Below are positions 49,136 to 57,256 of a DNA stretch of 64,000 nucleotides, one piece after another; within the stretch, counting starts at the first letter, position 1; each line of letters opens with the position of its first letter. A program made the position numbers and the translations under genes. Location of the stretch: assembly GCF_900141935.1 (NCBI RefSeq), contig NZ_FQYX01000018.1:1-64000 (forward strand). Reading direction: 5' to 3'. The notes below the pieces were generated by a model, which had not been told where the DNA came from, did not search any database, and saw nothing but the letters and a program-made list of their open reading frames with translations. This DNA is from Arenibacter nanhaiticus (GTDB lineage Bacteria; Bacteroidota; Bacteroidia; Flavobacteriales; Flavobacteriaceae).

Positions 49136-51514
49136 TTACGAGGGTAGTTTTTTGGCCAACAAATTGGTGGCTACCGTGGTAAACAAGACAATGCTGATAG
49201 AGCTTAGGGGCATTAATATCGCCGCTATAACAGCTTCTAACTGTCCGGTTACCGCAAAGTATAGGCCAACGGCATTGTACATGAGCGAAAGCATAAAACT
49301 AAGTCGTATAATACGAATGGCTTTTTTAGAAGCGGTAATATATTGGTACAAGTGCCTTAAGTTTTTGGCGTCTAAAATTCCGTCACAGGCAGGCGAAAAA
49401 ACGTTAACATTTTCGGAAATGGCAATGCCTACATCACTTTGTGCCAAGGCCCCGGCATCGTTTAATCCGTCGCCTAGCATCAGCACCTTTTTACGGTTGT
49501 CCTGTAGCCCGCGGATAAATTCCATCTTATCATCGGGTTTTTGGTTAAAATAAAGTGGGGTGCCTTTTGGGGTTAGTTGTTCTAACCGAGCTCTTTCCCC
49601 GGCATTATCGCCCGATAAAATGGAAATATCCAAGGTTCGGGACATCTCCTTAAAGAGCTCTGAAATTCCTTTTCTATACTCATTGTGGAAAAGAAAACTT
49701 CCCTTATACCTGTCGTTGGCACTGATATGTACCGAGGTGGTCTCTAAGGAGTTGGTTGCCGTATGCCCCACATAATGGGCAGAACCTATTTTAATACGGT
49801 CCTGAGCCTTGGTGCCCATAAGGCCCTGGCCAATGTTTTCTTCATAATCGTCCAAGGTTATAATATCATGGGCATCGAGCAAATCATACAGAGAGCGGCT
49901 CAAGGGATGGTTTGACGACCGGAGGGTGTTTTTTAAAAGGGATTCTTCCGCTGCTGTTAGGGCTATGCCTTCGTAACAAATATTACTTTTTTTAGGAGCG
50001 GTGATCGTTCCGGTTTTGTCAAAAATAACAGTATCTATTTTTGCCAATTCCTCAATGGCTCGAGTGTCCTTTAAATAAAATTTCTTGCGTCCAAATATAC
50101 GGAGCATGTTCCCCAGGGTAAAAGGTGCTGCCAAGGCAATGGCACAGGGACAGGCAATAATAAGGACCGCCGTAAAAACATTGATGGCCTTACTGGGGTC
50201 TTTAACCAACCAAAAGGAGGTAGCTATAACAGCAATACTTAAAACAGTAATCGTAAAGCGCTTGCCTATGCTATCGGTAATGTTCTCAAAGCCGGTCGAT
50301 TTGTCCTTATCAAAAATGGCATTGCTCCACAATTGCGTCAGGTAACTTTGGGAAACAGATTTTAACGCTTCCATCTCAATGGCGCTTTGTAACTGTTTGC
50401 CTCCGGCATATACCTTATCGCCCGAAAACTTATGTACCGGGTCCGATTCTCCCGTGACAAAACTGTAATCGATTCTAGCATTTCCAGAAAGTACAACCCC
50501 ATCGACCGGAATTAATTCCTCATTTCGGATAAGAAGTCGGTCGCCTTTCTTAATATCGTATACCTGTACACTTACTTCTTTGTTGTTTTTGGTTATTTTG
50601 GTGACGGCTATTGGGAAGTAGGATTTGTAATCGCGTTCAAAAGAAAGGTAGGAATAGGTTTTCTGTTGAAAAAACTTCCCCAATAATAGAAAGAACACCA
50701 GACCGGTAAGGCTATCAAAAAAACCCGCGCCCAAATCAAAGATAATTTCCATGGTACTGCGCAAAAACAAGACTATAATCCCCAAAGCTATTGGGACGTC
50801 CATATTTAAGATTCTAGAGCGCAGGCCCTTGTAGGCAGCCTTAAAATAACCCTGGGCGGCATAGAAGACCACAGGCAAAGAAAAGGCAAACATCAACCAG
50901 CGAAAAAAGCCCTTATATTGTTCAAGCCAAAATTCGCCTACTTCAAAATACTCGGGAAAAGAAAGGAACATAACATTGCCAAAGGCAAAGCCAGAAATTC
51001 CCAATTTGTATAGTAAACTACGGTCGACGCCCTTCTTTTGAGGCTCCATGTCATCTAAGGAAATATAGGGTTCATACCCTATTCTCGAGAGCAAAACCAC
51101 CAGTTCTTTCAGACTTGCCTTGGTTTTATTAAAGCTAATGCGAACCGTTTTCTTGGGGAAATCGACCTGAGAACTGTTAATGGCAGGGTGTAGTTTGTTT
51201 AAATTTTCCAAGATCCAAATACAGGAACTACAATGAATGTGGGGGATGTAAAGGTTTATAATCTGTAGGGTGCCATCATTGAACTCCAATAGCTTTTCCA
51301 GGATGGGCTGGGACTCCAAAAAATCGTATTTCCCTGCTATTTCCTTTGGGGTAGCCCCCGCAGCGGATTGCAATTCGTAGTAGTAGGATAGGTCATTGGT
51401 AGCGAAAATATCATAGACCGTTTTACAACCATTACAACAAAAATGTTTGTCCTCCTGCGCAATTGGACTGTTGCCGCAATCGTCCCCGCAATGAAAACAC
51501 AAAGTCTTAGCCAT
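49136..51514 (-). CDS. ccoI: Cu+-transporting P-type ATPase for cbb3 assembly (CcoI/FixI)
   Basis: 792 residues from the ATG at 51514; a TTG further upstream extends the frame to 51571, but it would run into the Fnr site. N-terminal Cys clusters (CFHCGDDCG and FCCNGCKTVYDIF) precede a heavy-metal-associated domain with IHCSSCIWILENL. Eight membrane segments carry the ion motif CPC in ACPCAIALAAPF. Cytoplasmic motifs are TGESDPV, DKTGTIT, HPLSRSL and MLGDGLNDAGAL. CcoI exports copper for insertion into the oxidase. It shares the region with the divergent fnr gene and has an Fnr-type promoter. It is split from the rest of the cco operon by an inserted gene. Confidence 0.95.
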   Translation of the reverse strand: MAKTLCFHCGDDCGNSPIAQEDKHFCCNGCKTVYDIFATNDLSYYYELQSAAGATPKEIAGKYDFLESQPILEKLLEFNDGTLQIINLYIPHIHCSSCIWILENLNKLHPAINSSQVDFPKKTVRISFNKTKASLKELVVLLSRIGYEPYISLDDMEPQKKGVDRSLLYKLGISGFAFGNVMFLSFPEYFEVGEFWLEQYKGFFRWLMFAFSLPVVFYAAQGYFKAAYKGLRSRILNMDVPIALGIIVLFLRSTMEIIFDLGAGFFDSLTGLVFFLLLGKFFQQKTYSYLSFERDYKSYFPIAVTKITKNNKEVSVQVYDIKKGDRLLIRNEELIPVDGVVLSGNARIDYSFVTGESDPVHKFSGDKVYAGGKQLQSAIEMEALKSVSQSYLTQLWSNAIFDKDKSTGFENITDSIGKRFTITVLSIAVIATSFWLVKDPSKAINVFTAVLIIACPCAIALAAPFTLGNMLRIFGRKKFYLKDTRAIEELAKIDTVIFDKTGTITAPKKSNICYEGIALTAAEESLLKNTLRSSNHPLSRSLYDLLDAHDIITLDDYEENIGQGLMGTKAQDRIKIGSAHYVGHTATNSLETTSVHISANDRYKGSFLFHNEYRKGISELFKEMSRTLDISILSGDNAGERARLEQLTPKGTPLYFNQKPDDKMEFIRGLQDNRKKVLMLGDGLNDAGALAQSDVGIAISENVNVFSPACDGILDAKNLRHLYQYITASKKAIRIIRLSFMLSLMYNAVGLYFAVTGQLEAVIAAILMPLSSISIVLFTTVATNLLAKKLPS

Positions 51515-51534
51515 ACCATATAAATTTAAAGTAG

Positions 51535-51608
51535 CAAAGATGTCATCAAAGGTTTTTAGAAAACATGACAACCGTCAGGTTTTAAAGAAAGCGCTTCCTT
51601 TAATTTTG
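51535..51608. promoter_or_regulatory. Shared Fnr-type site with divergent ccoI and fnr promoters
   Basis: One dyad TGAC-AACC-GTCA at 51566-51577 serves both directions. On the plus strand a perfect -7 element TAATTTTG lies at 51601-51608; on the minus strand CATCTTTG (7 of 8) lies at 51542-51535. Each is 29.5 bp from the dyad centre, predicting activation (or autoregulation) of both genes from one site. Confidence 0.82.
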
Positions 51609-51631
51609 TCCCATCAGCGAAATTTATAGCT

Positions 51632-52318
51632 ATGAGTAGATGTGAAAATTGTATCATTCGCCAGTTTAATTCCCTACGTGCAATGAGCAAGGAAGAATTA
51701 AAAAAGGTGTCCGATACAAAAACAACCAAATTGTTTAAAAAGGGAGAAACCATTTTTGAGGAGAACGAGAAACTCAACGGAGTGTTTTGTGTGCGCAATG
51801 GGGTATCCAAACTTTCCAAATTAAGTCCTAACGGCAAAGACCAAATTGTAAAGTTGGCCTCTAAAGGGGCGGTCTTGGGGCAGCGCTCGGTGATCGTTGA
51901 AGAAATATCCAACCTTAGTGCCGTGGCCTTAAACGATATGGAAGCTTGCTTTATTCCCAAAAATGCTATTGTTAATACCCTTAATGCCAATCCTAATTTT
52001 GCAGTGGAAGTCCTTAGGCATATGGCACACGATTTAAAGGAAGCAGACGATGTAATCGTCAATATGTCCCAAAAAACCGTAAAACAACGGGTCGCAGAGG
52101 CCTTTATTTATCTTAAAAACAATTTCGGCGAGGATAAGAACGGCTATCTGGCCCTCACCTTATCGCGTGAGGATATCGCCAATGTCGTTGGCACCGCTTC
52201 CGAATCGGTCATCAGGATTATTTCGGAATTCAAAAAAAAGGGACTGATAAAAACCTTTGGAAAAAAAGTAGCGATTGTAGACCCCCAATCCTTAAACAAT
52301 TTGGCCGAAGCCATATAG
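51632..52318 (+). CDS. Crp/Fnr-family transcriptional regulator
   Basis: 228 residues. The N-terminus MSRCENCIIRQFNSL has C4 and C7, resembling the start of the Fnr [4Fe-4S] cluster motif; further Cys occur in VFCVRN and MEACFIP. Whether four form an oxygen-sensing cluster is not certain, as the third N-terminal Cys of E. coli FNR is not in its usual place. A cyclic-nucleotide-binding-like beta-roll is followed by a long dimer helix (MAHDLKEADDVIVNMSQKTVKQRVAEAFIYL) and a winged HTH whose recognition helix GTASESVIRIISEF keeps the Glu and Arg that read the GA/TC part of Fnr/Crp sites. This fits the TGAC-N4-GTCA dyads seen nearby, including one in its own promoter. Confidence 0.9.
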   Translation: MSRCENCIIRQFNSLRAMSKEELKKVSDTKTTKLFKKGETIFEENEKLNGVFCVRNGVSKLSKLSPNGKDQIVKLASKGAVLGQRSVIVEEISNLSAVALNDMEACFIPKNAIVNTLNANPNFAVEVLRHMAHDLKEADDVIVNMSQKTVKQRVAEAFIYLKNNFGEDKNGYLALTLSREDIANVVGTASESVIRIISEFKKKGLIKTFGKKVAIVDPQSLNNLAEAI

Positions 52319-52386
52319 TACTTTTTTACCGTTGTATGGCAAGCTCTTAATTCATGTGAAATATGCCCTGGCCGGGGAGTAAAACC

Positions 52387-52429
52387 TGACTAAAGTCATA
52401 GTTTCAGGACCCAACTTCTTCTAGTTTTA
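52387..52429 (+). promoter_or_regulatory. Fnr-type site and promoter of the second uspA gene
   Basis: CCTGAC-TAAA-GTCATA has its dyad at 52387-52398, and the -7 element TAGTTTTA, identical to the cco element, lies at 52422-52429. The distance is again 29.5 bp. Confidence 0.78.
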
Positions 52430-52457
52430 CAGCATTATTAGAGTCAAGTCTAAACAT

Positions 52458-53393
52458 TTGCTAAAACAATATATTTTGAAAAACATATTACTGCCCACAG
52501 ATTTTTCTGATAATTCTTGGAATGCCATAAAATATGCAATCTCGCTCTATAAGGAAGAAAAGTGTGTCTTCTATATCCTTAATACCTATACGCCCACCAT
52601 TGCCCATAGTAGGTTTATGGCCATATCAGACCATGAAAAAATGAGTAAGGACATTGTGCGTGCCAATTCTGAAAAAGGATTGATGAATTTGGTGTGGAAA
52701 ATAAAAAGTAAGTACAACAATGAGCACCATAGTTTCGTGACCATTTCTTCTTTTAATTTATTGGTCGATGAGGTAAAAAATATCATTGAAACCAAGAAGA
52801 TCGATTTGGTTATAGCAGGAACCAAGGGAGCTAGCCAACTCGAAGAGGTTTTTATGGGAAGTAATATTGTACGGATGATAAAATCTATCAAAAACTGTCC
52901 GGTCTTGGCCATTCCCAGCAATTTTAAATTTATAAGACCTTCGGAAATAGCCTTTGCTACAGATTTTAATAGGTTTTATACCGAGTCGGAGCTACGGCCA
53001 TTGATAGAAATGGCAAGGTCTTTCCAGGCAACGATTAGGATCGTTCATGTACAGTACGAAATAAAAGCCCTTACCGAAGTACAGCAGTTTAATTTGGGCA
53101 TGTTACGGAAGTATTTGGGAGAGCTGCCTCATTATGTACACACCGTTTCCGAACTGAACTCGGTTTCCAAAACCTTGGAGGTCTTTGCCAATGAACTCGA
53201 TATTCATTTATTGGCCATGCTTCATTATCCGCATAGCTATATGGAAAAAATGACCCGCGAACCTATTGTAAACAGATTGGCCTTTCATACCCAAATTCCC
53301 CTTTTGGTGATTCCAGAATTGGGAATGAATGCCAGTTGCTTTTCTGTTAATAAAGAAGCCTCCGAAAATCCTTCCCGAACCCTTAAAAATTAG
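52458..53393 (+). CDS. Universal stress protein, tandem UspA domains
   Basis: Up to 311 residues with two UspA-like domains: LKNILLPTDFSDNSWNAIKYA through DLVIAGTKGASQLEEVFMGSN, and a more diverged second half beginning SEIAFATDFNRFYTESEL and ending LLVIPELG. There is no ATG; the start is TTG at 52458 or, more like other UspA proteins, TTG at 52476 (giving MKNILLPTDFS). It lies downstream of fnr with its own Fnr-type promoter, so expression at low oxygen is predicted. The function in the cell is unclear. Confidence 0.86.
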   Translation: MLKQYILKNILLPTDFSDNSWNAIKYAISLYKEEKCVFYILNTYTPTIAHSRFMAISDHEKMSKDIVRANSEKGLMNLVWKIKSKYNNEHHSFVTISSFNLLVDEVKNIIETKKIDLVIAGTKGASQLEEVFMGSNIVRMIKSIKNCPVLAIPSNFKFIRPSEIAFATDFNRFYTESELRPLIEMARSFQATIRIVHVQYEIKALTEVQQFNLGMLRKYLGELPHYVHTVSELNSVSKTLEVFANELDIHLLAMLHYPHSYMEKMTREPIVNRLAFHTQIPLLVIPELGMNASCFSVNKEASENPSRTLKN

Positions 53394-53508
53394 GAGCGTT
53401 TAAAATTTAAAACAGAATTCTACGAGCGTCCTATAAATTCGTTTACAGGGTACGTTTAAAAAAATCATGCCTATTTATGGGGTTCTGTAAAGCTTGTGAT
53501 ATTATTTT

Positions 53509-53529
53509 TTGATACATTAGTAGTATCAA
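53509..53529. promoter_or_regulatory. Palindrome upstream of the Nudix-type regulator
   Basis: TTGATAC-attagta-GTATCAA has two perfect 7-bp arms with a 7-base spacer, ending 17 bp before the predicted TTG start. This is a probable operator for the adjacent regulator. Confidence 0.65.
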
Positions 53530-53546
53530 CCCTTTAAAGAATAGCA

Positions 53547-54242
53547 TTGGAAGTAAATAGGACATATACGGAACAGCATAAAATATTAGTGGCCACTGAT
53601 TGTATTGTTTTTGGTTTTGATGAAGGGGTATTAAAACTTTTGGTTTTTAAGCGAAGAATAAATCCTTTTATGGGCGAGTGGTCATTGATAGGGAGTTTTG
53701 TAGATGAAGAAGAAAGTGTTACCGAAGCGGCAAGACGCGTTTTATTACAGTTTACGGGATTGGAGAATATCTTTTTAAAGGAATTAAAGGCTTATAGCGA
53801 TGTAGACCGCGATCCAGGGGCACGTTGTATATCTATAGGGCAATATGCCCTGATCCGTATTAACGAATATGATAAGGAACAAGTAGAGCGGCATGGTGCC
53901 AAATGGTTTGCCGTAGACGAGCTTCCCGAGATGGTTTTAGACCATAATAAAATGATTTCCGATGCCTTGGACAGGCTAAAGGAAAAAGCAAGACGGAAAC
54001 CCTTGGGCTTTGAACTGTTGCCCGAAAAATTTACCATTCCCCAATTACAAAACCTTTACGAGGCCATTTACCAAAGAAAATTGGACGATCGGAATTTTAG
54101 AAAAAAACTACTGTCCTTTGGATTGCTCATTAAATTGGATGAAAAAGATAAAACATCTTCCAAAAAGGGAGCTTTCTTATACCGTTTTGATCATGATAAA
54201 TACAAAAACTTAGAGGAGTCCGGATTTAATTTTGTCCTTTAA
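53547..54242 (+). CDS. Nudix-domain transcriptional regulator (NrtR/AraR-like)
   Basis: 231 residues from a TTG start. Residues of about 12-140 are a Nudix domain (ILVATDCIVFGFDEGVLKLLVFKR is the first part, then EWSLIGSFVDEEESVTEA). The catalytic box is degenerate: RRVLLQFTGL replaces the usual REUxEExGU, so hydrolase activity is unlikely. Residues of about 155-230 form a winged-helix DNA-binding region (FTIPQLQNLYEAIYQRKLDD, FRKKLLSFGLL). This layout matches NrtR-like Nudix regulators, which in Bacteroidetes include sugar regulators of the AraR type. A perfect palindrome just upstream suggests autoregulation. Target genes are not evident in the window. Confidence 0.87.
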   Translation: MEVNRTYTEQHKILVATDCIVFGFDEGVLKLLVFKRRINPFMGEWSLIGSFVDEEESVTEAARRVLLQFTGLENIFLKELKAYSDVDRDPGARCISIGQYALIRINEYDKEQVERHGAKWFAVDELPEMVLDHNKMISDALDRLKEKARRKPLGFELLPEKFTIPQLQNLYEAIYQRKLDDRNFRKKLLSFGLLIKLDEKDKTSSKKGAFLYRFDHDKYKNLEESGFNFVL

Positions 54243-54330
54243 GCCATTGGTGATAAACTTGTGGGTAAATAATTTAAATAAGCAACTTTAAAGGGGGGAT
54301 ATCCCAAAAGCTTTTTTATCTTTGTCGTGT

Positions 54331-54440
54331 TGTGTTGTGTCTTAATGCAAATTAAGGCAAGGTTGTATTGTCGTAAGAAGCCAATTGTAGTTGGTGCGAC
54401 ATAAACCAGTGAAAGGCTTTCCATAATGGAAGGCTTTTTT
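54331..54440 (+). ncRNA. Candidate small structured RNA
   Basis: A perfect -7 element TATCTTTG (54317-54324) is followed by three hairpins: CTTAAT-gcaa-ATTAAG (54341-54356, GNRA loop), TGTCG...CGACA enclosing CCAA/TTGG (54369-54401), and AAAGGCTTTCCA-taa-TGGAAGGCTTTT with a T run (54412-54440), which is a rho-independent terminator. The segment is non-coding and sits alone between the Nudix gene and hmgA. I do not recognise the family. The terminator could instead belong to the Nudix gene, 170 bp upstream. Confidence 0.45.
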
Positions 54441-54545
54441 TGTTTTTAGACGATTCACATACATCCGCAACTCTAACCAACACCCACCTGTCCCCTAATT
54501 TCGAACTTAAATTGCTGCATTTCCCGCTATGTTAATTGAAACCCC

Positions 54546-54625
54546 GCGTTAGGGACCGCGGCGGCATCCCCGCAGCGAAGCAAGGGATATAGCCAAGGGC
54601 CCGCCCGACGCAGGAGGGAACGCCC
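54546..54625 (-). repeat. 80-bp dispersed intergenic repeat, copy C
   Basis: The reverse complement begins GGGCGTTCCCTCC and ends GGTCCCTAACGC. It is collinear over 80 bp with copies A and B. It lies between the candidate small RNA and hmgA. Confidence 0.88.
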
Positions 54626-54757
54626 AAATAACCTTCCTTCAACATAAACAAGCTCTAACCTTTTTTATCATTATTATATTCTCAATTTTATAGTAATGTT
54701 TTATCAAAACCTTATTTTATCGTACATTTATTGAAGAAGCAATAAAGGAAGCCAGCT

Positions 54758-55915
54758 ATGCCTGTATATCATAAATTAGGACAGATTCCGTCTAAAAGAC
54801 ATACTATTTTTAAAAAGAAGGATGGGAGCCTTCATTACGAACAGCTGTTTGGTACCATTGGTTTTGATGGTATGTCTTCGCTCATGTACCATTTGCACCG
54901 TCCTACCATGGTAAAGGCGGTGGGGGAGAGCGAAGATGTTAGGTCCAGGGCGGCGGTAACCCATAATATAAAATCTAGATTGCTCAAAGGGTTCCATATA
55001 CAGCCAGAAGCGGATTTTTTGGAGAGCCGCAAAACGGTTTTGTTCAACAACGACGTGCATATTGTGTTGGCCGCCCCACAGGAGTCTATGACCGATTATT
55101 TTTATAAAAATGCCGATGCCGATGAGCTTCTTTTTGTGCATAAGGGGAGCGGTGTCCTAAAGACAATGCTTGGGGAAATACGGTTTGAATACGGCGATTA
55201 CCTTTTAATTCCAAGAGGTATGATTTATCAGATAAGCTTTGATACCGATGAAAATCGGCTTTTTATAACAGAATCCTATCACCCTATTTACACCCCAAAA
55301 CGCTATAGGAATTGGTTTGGGCAGCATTTGGAGCATTCCCCTTTTTGTGAGCGCGATTTTAAGCTCCCGCAAAATTTGCAGACCCATGATGAGCAGGGCG
55401 ATTTTGTCATAAAAGTGAAAAAACAAGGGCAATTGCACCATCTGGTCTATGCGTCCCATCCCTTTGATGTGGTAGGCTGGGACGGGTATAACTATCCCTA
55501 CGGATTTTCGATACACAATTTTGAACCTATAACGGGAAGGGTGCATCAACCGCCACCGGTACATCAAACTTTTGAGACCTCGGCTTTTGTGGTATGTTCC
55601 TTTGTTCCTCGTATGTATGACTATCACCCGCAATCAATTCCCGCGCCCTATAACCATTCTAATATAGATTCTGATGAGGTGCTCTATTATGTGGATGGCG
55701 ATTTTATGAGCCGGAAAAATATAGATCAAGGCTATATTTCCCTGCACCCGGCGGGAATTCCCCACGGGCCGCATCCGGGGACCTATGAGGCCAGTATAGG
55801 AAAGACCAAAACCGAAGAATTGGCGGTGATGGTAGATACTTTTAAACCCCTACAGCTTACCCAAACGGCCATGGATATAGACGATGGTAAATATTACCAG
55901 TCTTGGCTAGAGTAG
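54758..55915 (+). CDS. hmgA: Homogentisate 1,2-dioxygenase
   Basis: 385-residue cupin-fold iron enzyme that opens homogentisate to maleylacetoacetate in tyrosine/phenylalanine breakdown. Features: GQIPSKRHTIFKKKDG at the N-terminus, LYHLHRPT-like MYHLHRPTMV, DELLFVHKGSGVLKTMLGEI, YGDYLLIPRGMIYQI, PYGFSIHNFEPITGRVHQPPP, and the metal/active-site region PAPYNHSNIDSDEVLYYVDG with SLHPAGIPHGPHPGTYEAS near the C-terminus. It converges with hutG. Other genes of the tyrosine pathway are not in the window. Confidence 0.95.
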   Translation: MPVYHKLGQIPSKRHTIFKKKDGSLHYEQLFGTIGFDGMSSLMYHLHRPTMVKAVGESEDVRSRAAVTHNIKSRLLKGFHIQPEADFLESRKTVLFNNDVHIVLAAPQESMTDYFYKNADADELLFVHKGSGVLKTMLGEIRFEYGDYLLIPRGMIYQISFDTDENRLFITESYHPIYTPKRYRNWFGQHLEHSPFCERDFKLPQNLQTHDEQGDFVIKVKKQGQLHHLVYASHPFDVVGWDGYNYPYGFSIHNFEPITGRVHQPPPVHQTFETSAFVVCSFVPRMYDYHPQSIPAPYNHSNIDSDEVLYYVDGDFMSRKNIDQGYISLHPAGIPHGPHPGTYEASIGKTKTEELAVMVDTFKPLQLTQTAMDIDDGKYYQSWLE

Positions 55916-55931
55916 GCAAAGTTGCCTTTAT

Positions 55932-55980
55932 GCCCTTGTTCATAGCCCTGTCCTAGATTAGGCGGAGGTATGAACAGGGC
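55932..55980. terminator. Inverted repeat between hmgA and hutG
   Basis: GCCCTTGTTCATA (55932-55944) and TATGAACAGGGC (55969-55980) can pair over 12 bp with one bulge and a 24-base loop. No strong T run is seen, so termination is a guess. Confidence 0.4.
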
Positions 55981-56044
55981 TGCTTATAGGTTTTTCTAAA
56001 AGATTTTTATGATTAGAGTGACGGCCTAGGATTATGCCTGGCTG

Positions 56045-57010
56045 TTATTGATGCATTACAAAATGGATTAATGAAGCGGCTAATTTTGCTGTTTGATGGT
56101 CTGGGTCGTATTTCGGATTCATTTCTGCAATATCCAAACTGATCATTTTTTTGGAATCGATAATATTTTCCAAGCACTCCAGGACCATATCGGGAGAAAA
56201 TCCCATGGGCGATGCCGCACTCACTCCGGGCGCGTAGGCCGATGCGAATCCGTCTAGATCAATGGTTGTGTAAATATAATCGACCCCTCTGATAAATCGT
56301 TCTAGTTTGTTTTTGGTATTGCTGAGGTGGTGTAGGTTAAAATGCTGCTGCTCTATATAGGACACATTAAGCTCCTTGGCCGTATCGAATAGGGCTTTTA
56401 TATTGGCATCTTTTCGAATGCCTAGGCAGATATATTTGAATTTGGTATTGTCTCGTTTACAATCTCTTGAAATTTGATAAAATGGGGTACCCGAATTATT
56501 GCCATTTTCGTTGGAGCGAAGATCAAAATGGGCGTCAAAATTGATAATGCCCAAGGTGGTTTTCTTGCCTTTTGCGGCCAAGAATTTTTTGATACCGTTA
56601 TAATGACCATAGGCAATATCATGACCACCGCCCAAAAGAATGGGGAAGGTGTTTTTGGCTAGTAATTGGGACACCATTTTAGCAAGGGACGATTGGGCCT
56701 CTTCCATATTACCATCTGGGCAACCAATGGTCCCTACATCTAACAGGGCAATTTCTTCCCCTAAATGGTTAGACATCTTTGCTAATTGTTGGCGGATGGC
56801 ATCTGGGCCTTTGACAGCTCCTGTTCTTCCCTGGTTTCTGCCAACGCCTTCATCACAGGCGTATCCTAAAATGGCAAAGGTTTGGTCGGCATCAGGGAAG
56901 TTGGCCTCTTTTTCCAGATTGCAGAGCGCTACCTTTTCATGAAGATATTGTGCTTGGTCCGATGCTCTTCCGGTCCATCTTTCAGGATTTGTGGGGGTAT
57001 AGTGTTTCAT
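56045..57010 (-). CDS. hutG: Formimidoylglutamase (arginase family)
   Basis: 321 residues from the ATG at 57010; upstream in-frame residues to 57118 come from a different, repeat-like sequence and are not part of the enzyme. It cleaves N-formimidoyl-L-glutamate to glutamate and formamide, the last step of histidine breakdown. Arginase-family Mn ligands are visible in LLGGGHDIAYGHYNG, INFDAHFDLRSNENG and TTIDLDGFASAYAPGVSA. RTGAVKGPDAIRQQL is also typical. HutU, another histidine-pathway enzyme, is encoded at the right edge on the same strand, with five genes of unrelated type in between. Confidence 0.9.
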   Translation of the reverse strand: MKHYTPTNPERWTGRASDQAQYLHEKVALCNLEKEANFPDADQTFAILGYACDEGVGRNQGRTGAVKGPDAIRQQLAKMSNHLGEEIALLDVGTIGCPDGNMEEAQSSLAKMVSQLLAKNTFPILLGGGHDIAYGHYNGIKKFLAAKGKKTTLGIINFDAHFDLRSNENGNNSGTPFYQISRDCKRDNTKFKYICLGIRKDANIKALFDTAKELNVSYIEQQHFNLHHLSNTKNKLERFIRGVDYIYTTIDLDGFASAYAPGVSAASPMGFSPDMVLECLENIIDSKKMISLDIAEMNPKYDPDHQTAKLAASLIHFVMHQ

Positions 57011-57256
57011 TTTTAAATATTTATTGTTATTAGCGGCCATACTTCGGCTGTGTTCAGTACAAGCATGTAATTCGCATAGCTGGAATGGTATTTGGGACCA
57101 GTTCTTGGTGATGCTCATTTTATAAAAAAGTGGCTGCTATTAGGGCGTTGAATTTTTAATTGAATATAAGCAATAATCGCCTACGCTTAGGGCAAATAAT
57201 ATTGAAATCCCCCTAGATTTAATATTTTAATGGAATTCTGGAATTGAATGTTAATT

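Noticed and set aside
51515-51571. Longer N-terminus of CcoI
   Set aside because: The TTG start would lie in the Fnr-type dyad upstream of the predicted transcription start.
54331-54343. GTTGTGTTGTG short tandem pattern as a microsatellite
   Set aside because: Only two to three imperfect units; more likely part of the candidate small RNA.
57011-57118. Longer N-terminus of hutG
   Set aside because: The extra 36 residues do not resemble the enzyme family and contain a repeat-like segment; the ATG at 57010 begins the conserved protein.
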